From positions 248,001-312,000 of the forward strand of contig NC_021294.1 of assembly GCF_000402035.1 (NCBI RefSeq): 64,000 nucleotides of DNA, written 5' to 3'. This document shows positions 1-9,691 of this stretch, one piece after another (the first letter of the stretch is position 1; each line of letters opens with the position of its first letter). The position numbers and the translations under genes are program-made. The notes below the pieces were generated by a model. The model saw nothing but the letters and a program-made list of their open reading frames with translations. It was not told the origin of the DNA and did not search any database. Origin of the DNA: Caballeronia insecticola (GTDB lineage Bacteria > Pseudomonadota > Gammaproteobacteria > Burkholderiales > Burkholderiaceae).

Positions 1-1
1 C

Positions 2-265
2 GTGAATTTCCGCGTCGACGTGGAGCGGCGCATCAACGGCGCGGGCGCGGTGGGTGCGCACAAGACGTCGATGCTGATGGACTGCGAAGCGAACCGGCCG
101 ATGGAAATCGATCCGCTGATGACCGTCGTGCAGGAAATCGGCCGCCTGGTGCACGTCCAGACGCCGATGCTCGATGCGGTCCTCGCATTGATCAAGCTGC
201 GCGAAGGTGTCAATCAGGGCACGGCCAAGGCGCTGCCGCTCCCGCAACCGCAAAAAGCCGCCTAA
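2..265 (+). CDS. PanE/ApbA-like ketopantoate reductase, C-terminal part (partial at window start)
   Basis: Only the last 87 codons are present; the gene begins before base 1. The visible part matches the C-terminal helical domain of the 2-dehydropantoate 2-reductase family (NADPH-dependent reduction of ketopantoate to pantoate in the cytoplasm). Visible hallmarks are HKTSMLMDCEANRPMEID near the start, corresponding to the family block K-x-S-M-x-x-D-x-x-x-x-R-x-x-E-I-D, and an amphipathic end reading TPMLDAVLALIKL. PanE paralogues are common in betaproteobacteria, and this one sits beside a GntR regulator and CoA-transferase genes, so it may act on another alpha-keto acid rather than in pantothenate synthesis. 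The substrate is not determinable from this fragment. Confidence 0.75.
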   Translation: MNFRVDVERRINGAGAVGAHKTSMLMDCEANRPMEIDPLMTVVQEIGRLVHVQTPMLDAVLALIKLREGVNQGTAKALPLPQPQKAA

Positions 266-293
266 ACTGCAACCAGGACGCCAGCGTTGTTTC

Positions 294-302
294 TGATATA
301 CA
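294..302 (-). promoter_or_regulatory. TGTATATCA motif, putative GntR operator (copy 1)
   Basis: TGATATACA on the + strand, i.e. TGTATATCA on the minus strand. The same nine bases recur at 3754-3762 and 3970-3978, in the region between sucC and frc. This copy lies about 15 bp upstream of the -35 box of the promoter serving the small membrane protein and the GntR gene, which suggests autoregulation. Inference from recurrence and position only. Confidence 0.5.
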
Positions 303-316
303 AGATGCAAAATATG

Positions 317-345
317 TTGCGTGCTGTTGCAATGCAGCATATACT
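317..345 (+). promoter_or_regulatory. Putative sigma-70 promoter for the small membrane protein / GntR genes
   Basis: TTGCGT (317-322) and TATACT (340-345) are separated by 17 bp and lie 34 bp upstream of the ATG at 379. The -10 box is near consensus and the -35 box is weaker. Confidence 0.5.
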
Positions 346-378
346 GAGGGCTCTTGAGTGATTTGACCGGAGTCTGAA

Positions 379-600
379 ATGAGCATCGCCCTGTTGGTTG
401 TTGTCGGATTCGCGCTGGTTGCCGTGGGTGTAGGCGTTACGTTTATGATTGCGTCGGCGGTGCCGCAGAATATGCTGCAGCGCGCACAAGATCACGGTCG
501 TTTCGCCGGCCTCGCGGCGGACGATCAGAACGGCGGTTCGGGCAAGCGTGTCGACGCTCGCCGTCCGCACATGGGAAATCAAGCCATCAATGCCATCTGA
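379..600 (+). CDS. Small single-pass membrane protein, unknown function
   Basis: A 73-residue protein whose first 28 residues form one hydrophobic segment, followed by a polar, Gly/Asp/Arg-rich tail, so an inner-membrane anchor with a small soluble tail is likely. The start is supported by GGAG at 369-372, six bases before the ATG. Its end overlaps the ATG of the GntR gene at 590 by 11 bases, which suggests co-transcription and possible coupling. I do not recognise the family. No function can be assigned; a regulatory leader peptide role is possible but unsupported. Confidence 0.5.
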   Translation: MSIALLVVVGFALVAVGVGVTFMIASAVPQNMLQRAQDHGRFAGLAADDQNGGSGKRVDARRPHMGNQAINAI

Positions 601-1333
601 TACTCAATCCGTAGACCGGCCGGAAGTTCGCACCGAAGCGCGTTCCGGCGGCCTCACGCTGTCGCTGGAACCGATCAATGCAACAGTTTCGCTGCGCGAT
701 CAGGCGTACGCGAAACTGCGGCAGGCTATTGCCGAAGCGGACATCTACCGTTCGCGGGAAGAGATTCGTCTCGACGAGAAAGAGCTGACCGAGGCGCTTG
801 GCGTCTCGCGCACGCCCATCCGCGAAGCCATGACGCTGCTGGAGCAGGAAGGTTTTCTGCGCACGGTGCCGCGTCGTGGCGTGTATATCCTGCGCAAGAC
901 CAAGCGCGAGATCGTCGAGATGATCCACATGTGGGCGGCGCTGGAGAGCATGGCGGCGCGGCTTGCGACGCAGCGCGCAACGGACGCGGAAATCGCCCAG
1001 TTGCGCCACATGTTCGACAATTTCCGCGACTCGACGCCTGCCGAGCATATCGACGAATATTCGGAAGCGAATATCGCGTTCCATTCGGCGATCGTGCGGC
1101 TGTCGAAGTCGGAAATCATCTTCGATACGATCAAGAACATCTTCGTGCACGTGCGCGCCATTCGTAAGATGACGATTTCGCAGAGCGACCGCGCGTCGCG
1201 CTCGATCGTCGATCACATGCGCATTATCGAGGCGCTGGAGCAGCGGGATACGGAACTGGTCGAGCGGCTCGTCAAACAGCATTCGCTCGATCTGGCGGCG
1301 TTCGTCGAGGCGAATGGCGACTTTCTGGACTGA
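590..1333 (+). CDS. GntR-family transcriptional regulator, FCD (FadR) subfamily
   Basis: A 247-residue cytoplasmic DNA-binding regulator. Residues about 27-95 form the GntR winged helix, with the recognition stretch ALGVSRTPIREAMTLLEQEGF and the wing RRGVYI. Residues about 100-235 are the all-helical FCD effector domain, with the metal- or ligand-binding pattern around FHSAIVRLS and a C-terminal histidine (DHMRIIEALEQRD). I chose the ATG at 590 because residues encoded upstream of it are arginine-rich and atypical; it overlaps the previous gene. It is followed by a strong terminator. FCD regulators usually respond to carboxylic acids and control neighbouring catabolic genes. The repeated TGTATATCA motif near it and near sucC/frc points to those genes as targets (inference). 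Confidence 0.9.
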   Translation: MPSDTQSVDRPEVRTEARSGGLTLSLEPINATVSLRDQAYAKLRQAIAEADIYRSREEIRLDEKELTEALGVSRTPIREAMTLLEQEGFLRTVPRRGVYILRKTKREIVEMIHMWAALESMAARLATQRATDAEIAQLRHMFDNFRDSTPAEHIDEYSEANIAFHSAIVRLSKSEIIFDTIKNIFVHVRAIRKMTISQSDRASRSIVDHMRIIEALEQRDTELVERLVKQHSLDLAAFVEANGDFLD

Positions 1334-1351
1334 CGCTGGATTGATGCAGAA

Positions 1352-1391
1352 TAAAAAAGGCCGCGTGGCGTTTGCCGCGCGGCCTTTTTTT
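1352..1391. terminator. Bidirectional rho-independent terminator
   Basis: GGCCGCG (1359-1365) pairs with CGCGGCC (1378-1384), flanked by an A-run on the left and eight T on the right, so it can stop the GntR transcript on the + strand and any transcript of the small minus-strand frame at 1403-1486. Confidence 0.85.
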
Positions 1392-1402
1392 TGCCCTCCG
1401 AT

Positions 1403-1486
1403 TTACAGAACCGGAATGGCCAACGCTTGCTCGATTGTCATGGAAAGCAGCAGCGCGGCGACTGCAGTGTAGAACAGGCGGATCAC
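1403..1486 (-). CDS. Candidate 27-residue hydrophobic peptide
   Basis: A GTG-initiated frame (GTG at 1486-1484, TAA at 1405-1403) with GGAG placed seven bases before the start and a terminator directly downstream. The product is short and hydrophobic (begins MIRLFYTAVAALLLS and ends IPVL), like a minimal membrane peptide or a signal-anchor. It fills the otherwise empty gap between the GntR terminator and sucD. Too short for homology to be judged; ribosome-site and terminator placement are the only support. Confidence 0.35.
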   Translation of the reverse strand: MIRLFYTAVAALLLSMTIEQALAIPVL

Positions 1487-1594
1487 GGCAACTCCGTCGA
1501 ACGAGGTTGAGGTCAACCTGCAATTCTACGTCAGTTTCGTAATGAAAATGTAAACACAGATGCGGCACGTTGAATCATGCCGCATCCGCGACGG

Positions 1595-2467
<873 letters not shown>

Positions 2468-2480
2468 GTCGGCTTCCCTA

Positions 2481-3680
2481 TTAATGATGTGCGGCGGCGA
2501 CGGCGCTGACGATCTTGTCGGCGGCATCGGCGAGATTTTCAGCGGCGATGATCGTGAGGCCCGAGGCGCGCAGGATCTCGCGCCCGGCATCGACGTTGGT
2601 GCCGGCCAGACGCACAACCAGCGGCACGCGCAGGTCGACTTCGCGCGCGGCGGCCACGACGCCTTGCGCGATCACGTCACAGCGCATGATGCCGCCGAAG
2701 ATGTTGACGAGAATGCCCTGCACCTTCGGGTCGCGCAGGATCAGCTTGAACGCGGTCGCGACGCGCTCCTGAGTCGCGCCGCCGCCGACGTCGAGAAAGT
2801 TCGCGGGCTCGCCGCCGTAGAGCTTGATGATGTCCATCGTCGCCATGGCGAGGCCGGCGCCGTTCACCATGCAGCCGATATTGCCGTCGAGCTTCACGTA
2901 ATTCAGACCGTGCTTCGCCGCTTCGATTTCGGCGGGATCTTCCTCGTCTTCGTCGCGCAGCTTTTCGATGTCGGGGTGACGGTAGAGTGCGTTGTCGTCG
3001 AAATTGAGCTTGGCGTCGAGCGCCATGACGTCGCCCGAGCCGGTCACGACGAGCGGATTCACCTCGACGATCGACGCGTCCAGATCGACGAACGCCTGAT
3101 ACAGCGCCGTGATGAACTTCGACGCCGCGCCAACCTGCTTGCCGGACAGGCCGAGTCCGAAGGCGATTTGCCGCGTGTGGAAAGGCTGCAGGCCGGTCGC
3201 GGGATCGATCGCGACCTTCAGGATTTTCTCCGGCGTGCGATGCGCGACTTCCTCGATTTCCATGCCGCCTTCGGTCGACGCCATGATCGTGATGCGCGAC
3301 GTGGTCCGGTCGACCAGCATGCCGAGATACAGCTCGCGCGCGATGTCGCAGCCTTCCTCGATATACAGACGCTTCACTTCCTTGCCCGCCGGGCCGGTTT
3401 GCTTCGTCACGAGCACGGACGCGAGCATTTTCTGCGCGTTCTCGCGCACGTCGTTCACCGATTTCACGACCCGCACGCCGCCCTTGCCGTCCGGATCGTT
3501 GGAAAAGCGTCCCGCGCCGCGCCCGCCCGCATGAATCTGCGACTTCACGACCCAGGCGGGTCCGCCGATTGCGCTCGCTGCATCAGCCGCGTCCTGCGCG
3601 GAAAAGGCGACGCGGCCCTCCGGAACCGCGACGCCGTACTTACGCAGCAGCGCCTTCGCCTGATATTCGTGGATGTTCAT
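2481..3680 (-). CDS. sucC: Succinyl-CoA ligase (ADP-forming) beta subunit
   Basis: A 399-residue nucleotide-binding partner of SucD. The N-terminal ATP-grasp domain opens with [17 protein letters not shown], followed by [11 protein letters not shown]. The metal-binding and CoA-ligase halves show [28 protein letters not shown] and [13 protein letters not shown]. It is about 11 residues longer than the E. coli protein, with the excess at the C-terminus (AAAHH) and in an acidic stretch near residue 245 (EDEEDPAE). First gene of a two-gene leftward operon. It diverges from frc over a 412-bp intergenic region containing two copies of the candidate operator. Related ATP-citrate or malate-CoA ligases are possible, but SucC is the closest match I recognise. 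Confidence 0.92.
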   Translation of the reverse strand: MNIHEYQAKALLRKYGVAVPEGRVAFSAQDAADAASAIGGPAWVVKSQIHAGGRGAGRFSNDPDGKGGVRVVKSVNDVRENAQKMLASVLVTKQTGPAGKEVKRLYIEEGCDIARELYLGMLVDRTTSRITIMASTEGGMEIEEVAHRTPEKILKVAIDPATGLQPFHTRQIAFGLGLSGKQVGAASKFITALYQAFVDLDASIVEVNPLVVTGSGDVMALDAKLNFDDNALYRHPDIEKLRDEDEEDPAEIEAAKHGLNYVKLDGNIGCMVNGAGLAMATMDIIKLYGGEPANFLDVGGGATQERVATAFKLILRDPKVQGILVNIFGGIMRCDVIAQGVVAAAREVDLRVPLVVRLAGTNVDAGREILRASGLTIIAAENLADAADKIVSAVAAAHH

Positions 3681-3740
3681 TGCGTCTCCTTTTGTCCTCT
3701 AATGGGAAGTGGGCGCGAACCGGAATTGCATCCCGAGTGG

Positions 3741-3774
3741 CGCGGTGAAATACTGTATATCAGATTTCACCGCG
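3741..3774. promoter_or_regulatory. Perfect inverted repeat enclosing TGTATATCA (copy 2), putative operator upstream of sucC
   Basis: An 11-bp perfect inverted repeat (CGCGGTGAAAT at 3741-3751, ATTTCACCGCG at 3764-3774) surrounds the nine-base motif at 3754-3762, 61 bp upstream of the sucC start. A regulator dimer site or a leader hairpin are both possible. The rest of the 3681-4092 gap holds copy 3 and no gene. Confidence 0.45.
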
Positions 3775-3944
3775 CCAAAAAACTTTCGGCGCGCTAAATC
3801 GCGTTATGAAACAGGTACTTAAAGGAGATGACAGAACAATGACGATTGTTGCGTTGCAACTTGAGAATTGCCGAGAGCGTTGTCGATAGGAACGTTGAGA
3901 AGATATTGCAGTGCGTCACAGGGTTTTCGCCGATCGGCTGACTG

Positions 3945-3978
3945 TTGACTAATACTGTGTGTGGAATATTGTATATCA
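3945..3978 (+). promoter_or_regulatory. Putative frc promoter overlapped by TGTATATCA (copy 3)
   Basis: TTGACT (3945-3950) and TATTGT (3967-3972), spaced 16 bp, overlap the third copy of the motif (3970-3978). An operator over the -10 box is the expected arrangement for repression by a GntR-type protein. It would leave a leader of about 110 bases before the ATG at 4093. Confidence 0.5.
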
Positions 3979-4092
3979 CAACCAACGGGACGAATCGTGA
4001 CGTCCCGGCGTCGACGTGCACGGCACGATGGCGCAGACGCTGTACCCATAAACGTCGAACTTATAAACGTCGCAAGAGATTGGAGACAAGTC

Positions 4093-5355
4093 ATGACGGT
4101 GAACACTTCGGGCAAGGCGCTGGACGGTGTGCGCATTCTGGATTTCACGCACGTTCAGTCGGGACCGACCTGCACGCAGCTGCTCGCGTGGTTCGGCGCG
4201 GACGTGATCAAGGTCGAGCGCGCCGGCGCGGGCGACATCACGCGGGAGCAACTGCGCGATATCCCCGACGCGGACAGCCTCTACTTCACGATGCTCAACC
4301 ACAACAAACGCTCGATCACCATCGACACGAAGAATCCCGAAGGCAAGAAAGTGCTCGAGACGCTCGTGAAGAAGTGCGACGTGCTCGTCGAAAACTTCGC
4401 ACCGGGCGCGCTCGATCGCATGGGCTTCACGTGGGAGCGCATCCAGGAACTGAATCCGCGCATGATCGTGGCCTCCGTCAAGGGCTTCGGGCCCGGGCCG
4501 TACGAAGACTGCAAAGTCTACGAGAACGTCGCGCAGTGCGCGGGCGGCGCGGCATCGACCACCGGTTTCGACGACGGCCCGCCGGTCGTCTCCGGCGCGC
4601 AGATCGGCGATTCGGGTACGGGCCTGCATCTCGCGCTCGGCATCGTCACGGCGCTATATCAGCGCAACACGAGCGGACGCGGCCAGAAAGTGCTCGCCGC
4701 GATGCAGGACGGCGTGCTCAACCTCTGCCGCGTGAAGCTGCGCGATCAGCAGCGCCTCGAACGCACCGGCGTGATGAAGGAATATCCGCAGTATCCGAAC
4801 GGCACGTTCGGCGAAGCGGTGCCGCGCGCGGGCAACGCGTCGGGCGGCGGCCAGCCGGGCTGGATTTTGAAGTGCAAGGGCTGGGAAACCGATCCGAACG
4901 CGTACATCTACTTCATCACGCAAGCGCCGGTGTGGGGCGCAATTTGCAAGGTGATCGGCCGCGAGGAATGGATCGATCATCCGGACTACAAGACGCCGAA
5001 CGCGCGGCTGCCGCATCTGAAGGACATCTTCGCCGAGATTGAACGCTGGACGATGTCCAAGACCAAGTTCCAGGCCATGGAAATCCTCAACAAGCACGAC
5101 ATTCCGTGCGGCCCGATTCTGTCGATGAAGGAAATCGCCGAAGACCAGTCGCTGCGCAAGACGGGGACGATCGTCGAAGTGGATCATCCGGTGCGCGGCA
5201 AGTATCTGACGGTCGGCAATCCGATCAAGCTGTCCGACAGCCCGACCGAAGTCGCTCGCTCGCCGCTGCTCGGCGAGCATACGGATGAAGTCATGGCCGA
5301 ACTCGGCTATTCGCCCGACCAGATCGCCACGCTGAAAAGCCTCGGCGCGATCTAG
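4093..5355 (+). CDS. frc: Formyl-CoA:oxalate CoA-transferase-like class III CoA-transferase
   Basis: A 420-residue cytoplasmic CoA-transferase, close to the 416-428 residues of known Frc proteins. The nucleophilic aspartate that forms acyl-aspartyl intermediates is D173 in QIGDSGTG. The flexible glycine loop that closes on it is GGGQPG at 251-256. The N-terminus [27 protein letters not shown] in two blocks and the [11 protein letters not shown] motif are typical of the family. Frc moves CoA from formyl-CoA or succinyl-CoA to oxalate; the usual partner oxalyl-CoA decarboxylase is not in this window. With sucCD divergently beside it, succinyl-CoA could be the CoA donor (inference). ATG 4093 chosen by alignment to the family N-terminus. 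Confidence 0.88.
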   Translation: MTVNTSGKALDGVRILDFTHVQSGPTCTQLLAWFGADVIKVERAGAGDITREQLRDIPDADSLYFTMLNHNKRSITIDTKNPEGKKVLETLVKKCDVLVENFAPGALDRMGFTWERIQELNPRMIVASVKGFGPGPYEDCKVYENVAQCAGGAASTTGFDDGPPVVSGAQIGDSGTGLHLALGIVTALYQRNTSGRGQKVLAAMQDGVLNLCRVKLRDQQRLERTGVMKEYPQYPNGTFGEAVPRAGNASGGGQPGWILKCKGWETDPNAYIYFITQAPVWGAICKVIGREEWIDHPDYKTPNARLPHLKDIFAEIERWTMSKTKFQAMEILNKHDIPCGPILSMKEIAEDQSLRKTGTIVEVDHPVRGKYLTVGNPIKLSDSPTEVARSPLLGEHTDEVMAELGYSPDQIATLKSLGAI

Positions 5356-5538
5356 CAGTTTGCATGTCGTTGCTCTGACTGCCGCCGTCTTCGCGAGAAG
5401 GCGGCGCGGGACCGGCACGCCCATGAGAAACGGAAGCGGGCGCGCAAGGCAGGGCCGATTCAAGGAGTAGGGAGGAGGGGACGAGGGCGCGGACCACGCA
5501 AGTCCGCGCCCTATTACAACGCTTGAGAGGATACTGAC

Positions 5539-6327
5539 TTGACCACCTGGATTCGTTTTCGCGATGCCGACGGCAACATCGGCTTCGGCACGCTCGATCA
5601 GCACTCGGGCCGCGTCGTGCAACACGACGGCGCCATGTTCGAGCGCCCGCGCCCGACCGACATTTCCTACGCCGCCGATGATCTCGCGCTGCTGGCGCCC
5701 TGTCAGCCGAGCAAGGTCATCGCGTTGTGGAACAACTACTACGCGCTGTCGCAGAAGCTCGACAAGGCGCCGCCGCAGCATCCGCTGTTTCTGATCAAGC
5801 CGCCGATGTCGGTGATCGGGCCGGGCGAGGACATTCGCCGGCCGAAGAGCTATCAAGGCAAGATCGCGTATGAGGGCGAGCTGGGCATTGTGATCGGCAA
5901 GACGGTGAGCGGCGCATCGGTCGAGGAGGCGGAAGCCGCGATCTTCGGCTACACCTGCGTGAACGATGTCACCGCGATCGAGCTTCTGCAGGAAGATCCC
6001 AACTTCGCGCAGTGGTGCCGCTCGAAGGGCTTCGACACCTTCACCTGTCTCGGACCGGCGATCGTCACGCCGGGCAACGGCTTCGACTGGCGCACCGCGC
6101 ACGTCGTCACGGCGCTCGAAGGCGTCGAACGCCAGAACTATCCGCTCGACGACATGATCTTCTCGCCCGCCGAGCAGGTGAGCCTGATTTCGCACGACAT
6201 GACGCTCGTACCCGGCGATGTGATCGCGTGCGGCACGTCGATCGGCGTCGGCTCGATCAAGGACGGCGCGCGCGTGGATGTGTCGATCGCGGGCATCGGC
6301 ACGTTGTCGAACGTGCTGGCCGCCTGA
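5539..6327 (+). CDS. Fumarylacetoacetate hydrolase (FAH) family protein
   Basis: A 262-residue cytoplasmic enzyme of the FAH/HpaG superfamily, which cleaves or isomerises C-C bonds in acyl-pyruvate-type substrates using Mg2+. The metal-binding acidic set is visible in YEGELGIVIG and the following NDVTA. The C-terminal block DVIACGTSIGVGSI corresponds to the family's G-T-P-x-G-V-G motif, with S in place of P. It starts with TTG at 5539, preceded by GAGAGGA with good spacing. It lies 183 bp after frc in the same direction and 11 bp before the next gene, so it may belong to the same catabolic unit. The substrate cannot be read from sequence. Confidence 0.85.
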   Translation: MTTWIRFRDADGNIGFGTLDQHSGRVVQHDGAMFERPRPTDISYAADDLALLAPCQPSKVIALWNNYYALSQKLDKAPPQHPLFLIKPPMSVIGPGEDIRRPKSYQGKIAYEGELGIVIGKTVSGASVEEAEAAIFGYTCVNDVTAIELLQEDPNFAQWCRSKGFDTFTCLGPAIVTPGNGFDWRTAHVVTALEGVERQNYPLDDMIFSPAEQVSLISHDMTLVPGDVIACGTSIGVGSIKDGARVDVSIAGIGTLSNVLAA

Positions 6328-6338
6328 AGGAGCGACGC

Positions 6339-7010
6339 ATGCCCGACGCTCTGGCCGGCGCGCTCTGCGTGTTCGCGGCGCTGTCGGCGGGCGCGCCGAC
6401 GCGCACGCGTGCGGTGTGGCAGGCCGGCGCGGCTGTCGTCGCGGCTTGCCTGCTCGGCGGCGCTTCGATTGACGCCGCCATCCTGCTCGCGGCATGCGCC
6501 GGCGTTTTGTTCGTTCGGCCGATGCGCACTGCGTCGGGCGTCGCCGCTTCGATGCAATCGTTGCTGGTCACGCTGGCGTTCATCGCCTGGTTGCTGCCGG
6601 ACGCGCTTCGTTCGAACGGCGTGCTGGCCGTATTCGCGGGCGGCGCGGTCGCGGCTTGCCTTTGTTTCGCCGACGTCCGCTTCAAAGGCACGGTACCGCA
6701 GCAGCAAAGCGCGCTGCATCTTGCGGCCGCCGGCGCCTGCGCGGCGCTCGCATACGGCTTGGGCGCCGCACCGGGTGCGCTCGCCGTGCTGGCGGTCATC
6801 GCGATGGTCGCGCTCATCGGCGCACATTTGTCGCTGGCGTTGGGCGGTGCGGCTGCGGCGCCGGTCGCGAGCATCCTGAGCGGCGCGGCCGCGTGCGGGC
6901 TGGCGCTCACGGCGGCGAGCGACGGCGCGCTCGTCGTCGCGTGCATCGCGCTGGCGATTGGCTGCGTGCAGTCTTCGCCGTTTGCGCGCCTCGTGCGTCA
7001 GGCGCCGTAA
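6339..7010 (+). CDS. Polytopic inner-membrane protein, unknown function
   Basis: A 223-residue, Ala/Gly/Leu-rich protein with about seven or eight hydrophobic segments and very short loops. It starts 11 bp after the FAH gene with AAGGAG at 6327-6332 as ribosome-binding site, so it is co-transcribed. No family motif is recognised. A transport or membrane-anchoring role for the neighbouring catabolic enzymes is only suggested by position. A strong hairpin follows. Confidence 0.65.
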   Translation: MPDALAGALCVFAALSAGAPTRTRAVWQAGAAVVAACLLGGASIDAAILLAACAGVLFVRPMRTASGVAASMQSLLVTLAFIAWLLPDALRSNGVLAVFAGGAVAACLCFADVRFKGTVPQQQSALHLAAAGACAALAYGLGAAPGALAVLAVIAMVALIGAHLSLALGGAAAAPVASILSGAAACGLALTAASDGALVVACIALAIGCVQSSPFARLVRQAP

Positions 7011-7014
7011 AAAC

Positions 7015-7049
7015 GACGAAGCCGGCGCGTGTCCCGCGCCGGCTTCGTC
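7015..7049. terminator. Strong hairpin between convergent genes
   Basis: A 15-bp perfect stem (7015-7029 with 7035-7049) and a five-base loop. The minus-strand side is followed by a T-rich stretch (rc of TAAAAAC), so it mainly terminates the leftward csbD-like gene and also blocks read-through from 7010. Confidence 0.75.
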
Positions 7050-7081
7050 TTCGAACCTTAATGCTTACGGCGTGAACCGGA

Positions 7082-7336
7082 TCAACGATCGCGATTCCAC
7101 AGCGCGCCGAGCACGAAGCCGACCGCCGCAGCGATCAGCACGCCCTGAATCGGCTGGCTTGCGACTGCCGTGCGCACATTGTCGACCGTCTGCCCATAGC
7201 TCTGCTGGAGCGAGCCGAAGGCTTCGCGCACCTTGCCTTCTGCCTGCAACTGATCATCGCCCGTCAGCGTGCCGACCGCGTCCTGCACCTTGCCGGCCAC
7301 TTTTTGCGCCGCGCCTTCCAATTGATCCTGCACCAT
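7082..7336 (-). CDS. CsbD-like stress protein with C-terminal membrane segment
   Basis: An 84-residue protein. Residues 1-45 follow the CsbD pattern (LEGAAQKVAGKVQDAVG, then DDQLQAEGKVREAFG), a small helical bundle often induced by general stress. Unlike classical CsbD it ends in a hydrophobic, glycine-containing segment (VLIAAAVGFVLGALW) followed by basic residues, as in the ElaB/YqjD group of inner-membrane-tethered proteins. It probably acts at the membrane under stress; the molecular role is unknown for the family. Confidence 0.8.
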   Translation of the reverse strand: MVQDQLEGAAQKVAGKVQDAVGTLTGDDQLQAEGKVREAFGSLQQSYGQTVDNVRTAVASQPIQGVLIAAAVGFVLGALWNRDR

Positions 7337-7446
7337 GGTGCCTCCCGTTTCGGTTGAGCTGTATGTGTGGAATCCGTGTAAATCCGCTTACGCCGGAACG
7401 CTCTACATCAGCACGCTTCGTGCCCAGGCTCGTTCGACAGTGACGG

Positions 7447-7803
7447 TCATGCCCGGCCGATCAGCCGTTCGACCGTCTCCAGCAGATCGTCGATCGAAAC
7501 CGGCTTTCTGCGGAACTGCGCGTGCGGATGCTCGAGCGACGGCGCGTTGGCGGCCGCGCTCATGAGGATTACGGGCACCTGCGCGAGCCCGTCGCTGGCG
7601 GCGAGCGTGCGGATCAGCTCGACGCCGTCCATGTGCGGCATCATCCAGTCCGTGATGACGAGCGCGGGCGGGCTTGCGCGCGCGGCGTCGAGGGCGCTGC
7701 GCCCGTTGGACGCGGTCGTGACCTCGTAGCCCTCCATTTCGAGCACGAGCCGCCACGTAGTCAGAATGTCGAATTCGTCGTCGACGACGAGAATTTTTTT
7801 CAT
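7447..7803 (-). CDS. Single-domain response regulator
   Basis: A 118-residue receiver domain with nothing attached. The acidic pair is D8/D9, the phosphoacceptor D52 (ITDWMMP), the switch Ser S82 and the conserved lysine K100 (RRKPV). Its ATG overlaps the stop of the KaiC-like gene by four bases (ATGA), so the two are translationally coupled and likely functional partners. A DNA-binding output domain is absent, so it probably acts by protein-protein contact or as a phosphate shuttle. No histidine kinase lies nearby. Confidence 0.92.
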   Translation of the reverse strand: MKKILVVDDEFDILTTWRLVLEMEGYEVTTASNGRSALDAARASPPALVITDWMMPHMDGVELIRTLAASDGLAQVPVILMSAAANAPSLEHPHAQFRRKPVSIDDLLETVERLIGRA

Positions 7804-9311
7804 TGGCGCGCGCCGGGGTCCGACACAGAGAGCGCGGGCGCAATCGACGGATGCCCGGACAACAGACCCGTCGGTCCGATAAAGCCTTCGCTGATATGCA
7901 GGCCGCGCGCGTCGATGGTGAGCCTGCGAATACTCGAATCATGCGCGCCTTCGCGCTGCTTCACGATCGACACCATCCGGTACAGCGACGAGTTCGCCTC
8001 GACATAGCGCATGAACACGATATTTTCGGTCATCGCGGAGGCGCGCAGCGTGGCGGGCGGCGCGGCATCGCCGAAGAGCGGCATTTCCTCGGTCAGGATG
8101 GTGGTCACGCCGGCTTCGCGCAGGCGGTGCGACAACGCGTTGAGGAAAAGCCCGAAGCGCTCGGTACGGTTCGCGGACTGCAGAAAGCCATCGACGCCGT
8201 CGACGACGAGACGCGACGCCTTCGAGCGCCGCACCGCGTTGACCAGCTCGACCGCGAGTTCGTCGATGGCCAGCTCGACGGCGGGATGCCAGTGGACCGT
8301 GAGGCGTCCGTCCTGCACGGCCGACGCGAGATCGATGCCGACCGACTGCGCCTTGGCGATCAGCCGCTCCGGCGATTCATAGAAGCCGAAATAGACGCAG
8401 CGCTCGCCGCGCTCGGCGCCCGCCTGCAGGAACTTGAGCGACAGCAGCGTCTTGCCGACGCCCGAGGGCCCGACAAGCGTCGTGGTCGAGCCGCGCACGA
8501 CGCCGCCGCCCAGCATCTGATCGAAGTCGGCGAAACCGAAGGAGAGGCGGCTCGAAAAGTCGGGCATGTCCTGTTCGCGCGCCGCCGAGGACTCGATGCG
8601 CGGAAACGTCACGAGCCCGTCTTCGGTGATCTTGAAGAAGTGCTTGCCCAGCAGATGATCGCGTGCGCGCAGCTTGTGGACTTCGATTTCACGGGCGCGC
8701 CGCATGCCCGTGTTGTAGCGGTTCAGTTCGATGAGACCGTCGACGAGCGTGTGCTCGGGATGCGGCTCGTTGCCCGAAAGCGGCGCGAGGATCAGCGTCG
8801 TGCAGCGCGCCGCGCTCACAAACGCCGAGAGTTCGTGGATGAATTGCGAGAGTTCGAGTTCCGTCGAGCTGAACTCGCGGGCGCTGCGAAAACCGTCGAT
8901 CACCATGAAGCGCGGGCGGCTCGTCTTGATCGTCGCGGCGATCAGCGCGAGAAAGCCGGAGAGGCCGTCGCGCATCAGTTCGTGATAGCCCGAAACGAAC
9001 AGCATGCGATCCGAGATCGCGTCGTCGTTGTAGAACGACAGGGCCCTCAGATGCGAAAGCAGCTTGGTGTGCGACTCGGCGATCAGCGTGATGTACAGAA
9101 CCATGTCGCCCTGGTTCACACGGTGAAAGCCGATTTGCGAGGACAGGATCGTCTTGCCCGCGCCCGCCATGCCTTCGATCAGATACAGGCCGCCTTCGAC
9201 GAAGCCGCCGCCCAGGATGTCATCCAGGCCCGTGACGCCGGTCGTGACGTTGCCGTCGTTGGCGGCGGGTTGCCTGGAAGGATCGCTCGATAGGTTGTCG
9301 TCTTGAATCAT
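7800..9311 (-). CDS. KaiC-like double RecA-fold ATPase
   Basis: A 503-residue cytoplasmic protein with two KaiC (RadA/RecA-like) domains, about residues 22-240 and 255-490. The P-loops are GMAGAGKT (47-54) and GPSGVGKT (281-288). Each domain opens with the KaiC signature G-x-x-x-x-D-x-x-L-G-G-G. In cyanobacteria KaiC is the clock kinase; proteobacterial homologues without KaiA/KaiB are linked to stress and light responses. Here it is coupled by an ATGA overlap to a receiver protein. I chose ATG 9311 because the region encoded before it is arginine-rich and unlike KaiC N-termini. The autophosphorylation Ser/Thr pair of KaiC CII is not obviously conserved. Confidence 0.88.
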   Translation of the reverse strand: MIQDDNLSSDPSRQPAANDGNVTTGVTGLDDILGGGFVEGGLYLIEGMAGAGKTILSSQIGFHRVNQGDMVLYITLIAESHTKLLSHLRALSFYNDDAISDRMLFVSGYHELMRDGLSGFLALIAATIKTSRPRFMVIDGFRSAREFSSTELELSQFIHELSAFVSAARCTTLILAPLSGNEPHPEHTLVDGLIELNRYNTGMRRAREIEVHKLRARDHLLGKHFFKITEDGLVTFPRIESSAAREQDMPDFSSRLSFGFADFDQMLGGGVVRGSTTTLVGPSGVGKTLLSLKFLQAGAERGERCVYFGFYESPERLIAKAQSVGIDLASAVQDGRLTVHWHPAVELAIDELAVELVNAVRRSKASRLVVDGVDGFLQSANRTERFGLFLNALSHRLREAGVTTILTEEMPLFGDAAPPATLRASAMTENIVFMRYVEANSSLYRMVSIVKQREGAHDSSIRRLTIDARGLHISEGFIGPTGLLSGHPSIAPALSVSDPGARQ

Positions 9312-9691
9312 GGCATTTTCGTTTTTACTTGGCGGACCGGCGTCTGGCGAACGCGAATTATGGCTGACTATGGTCAAGCTGTGTCCGCTGCGATGCCTTT
9401 CCGTCCGCCCGCCACGGGCTTGTCGCAGATGTGCGGTCTGTCCCGTCGCGATTCCGGGTGCGTCGGAATGTATCCGCACGCACGAGCGAATGTTCCTCCT
9501 TCGCATTTATTGCGCCCGCCCGGCCTGATGCGCGGAAAACCGCAGCGGACACAAGACGAGTTTGAGAACCGTCCCATGTTCAACACCCTTGGCCGCTGTT
9601 GAAATAACGTACTTGCAGTGCGACGGCGTGGTTTGCGGGTTCGCGGCTGCTCATCCCGACGCTTTGCGCCGCTCATTGCCTGTTCATCGCC

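Noticed and set aside
5371..5410. Hairpin-like GCCGCC...GGCGGC after frc as a terminator
   Set aside because: The stem has a bulge and no T-tract follows on either strand.
4654..6495. 613-codon minus-strand frame across frc, the FAH gene and the membrane protein gene
   Set aside because: No recognisable domain, no ribosome site; both + strand genes are clear.
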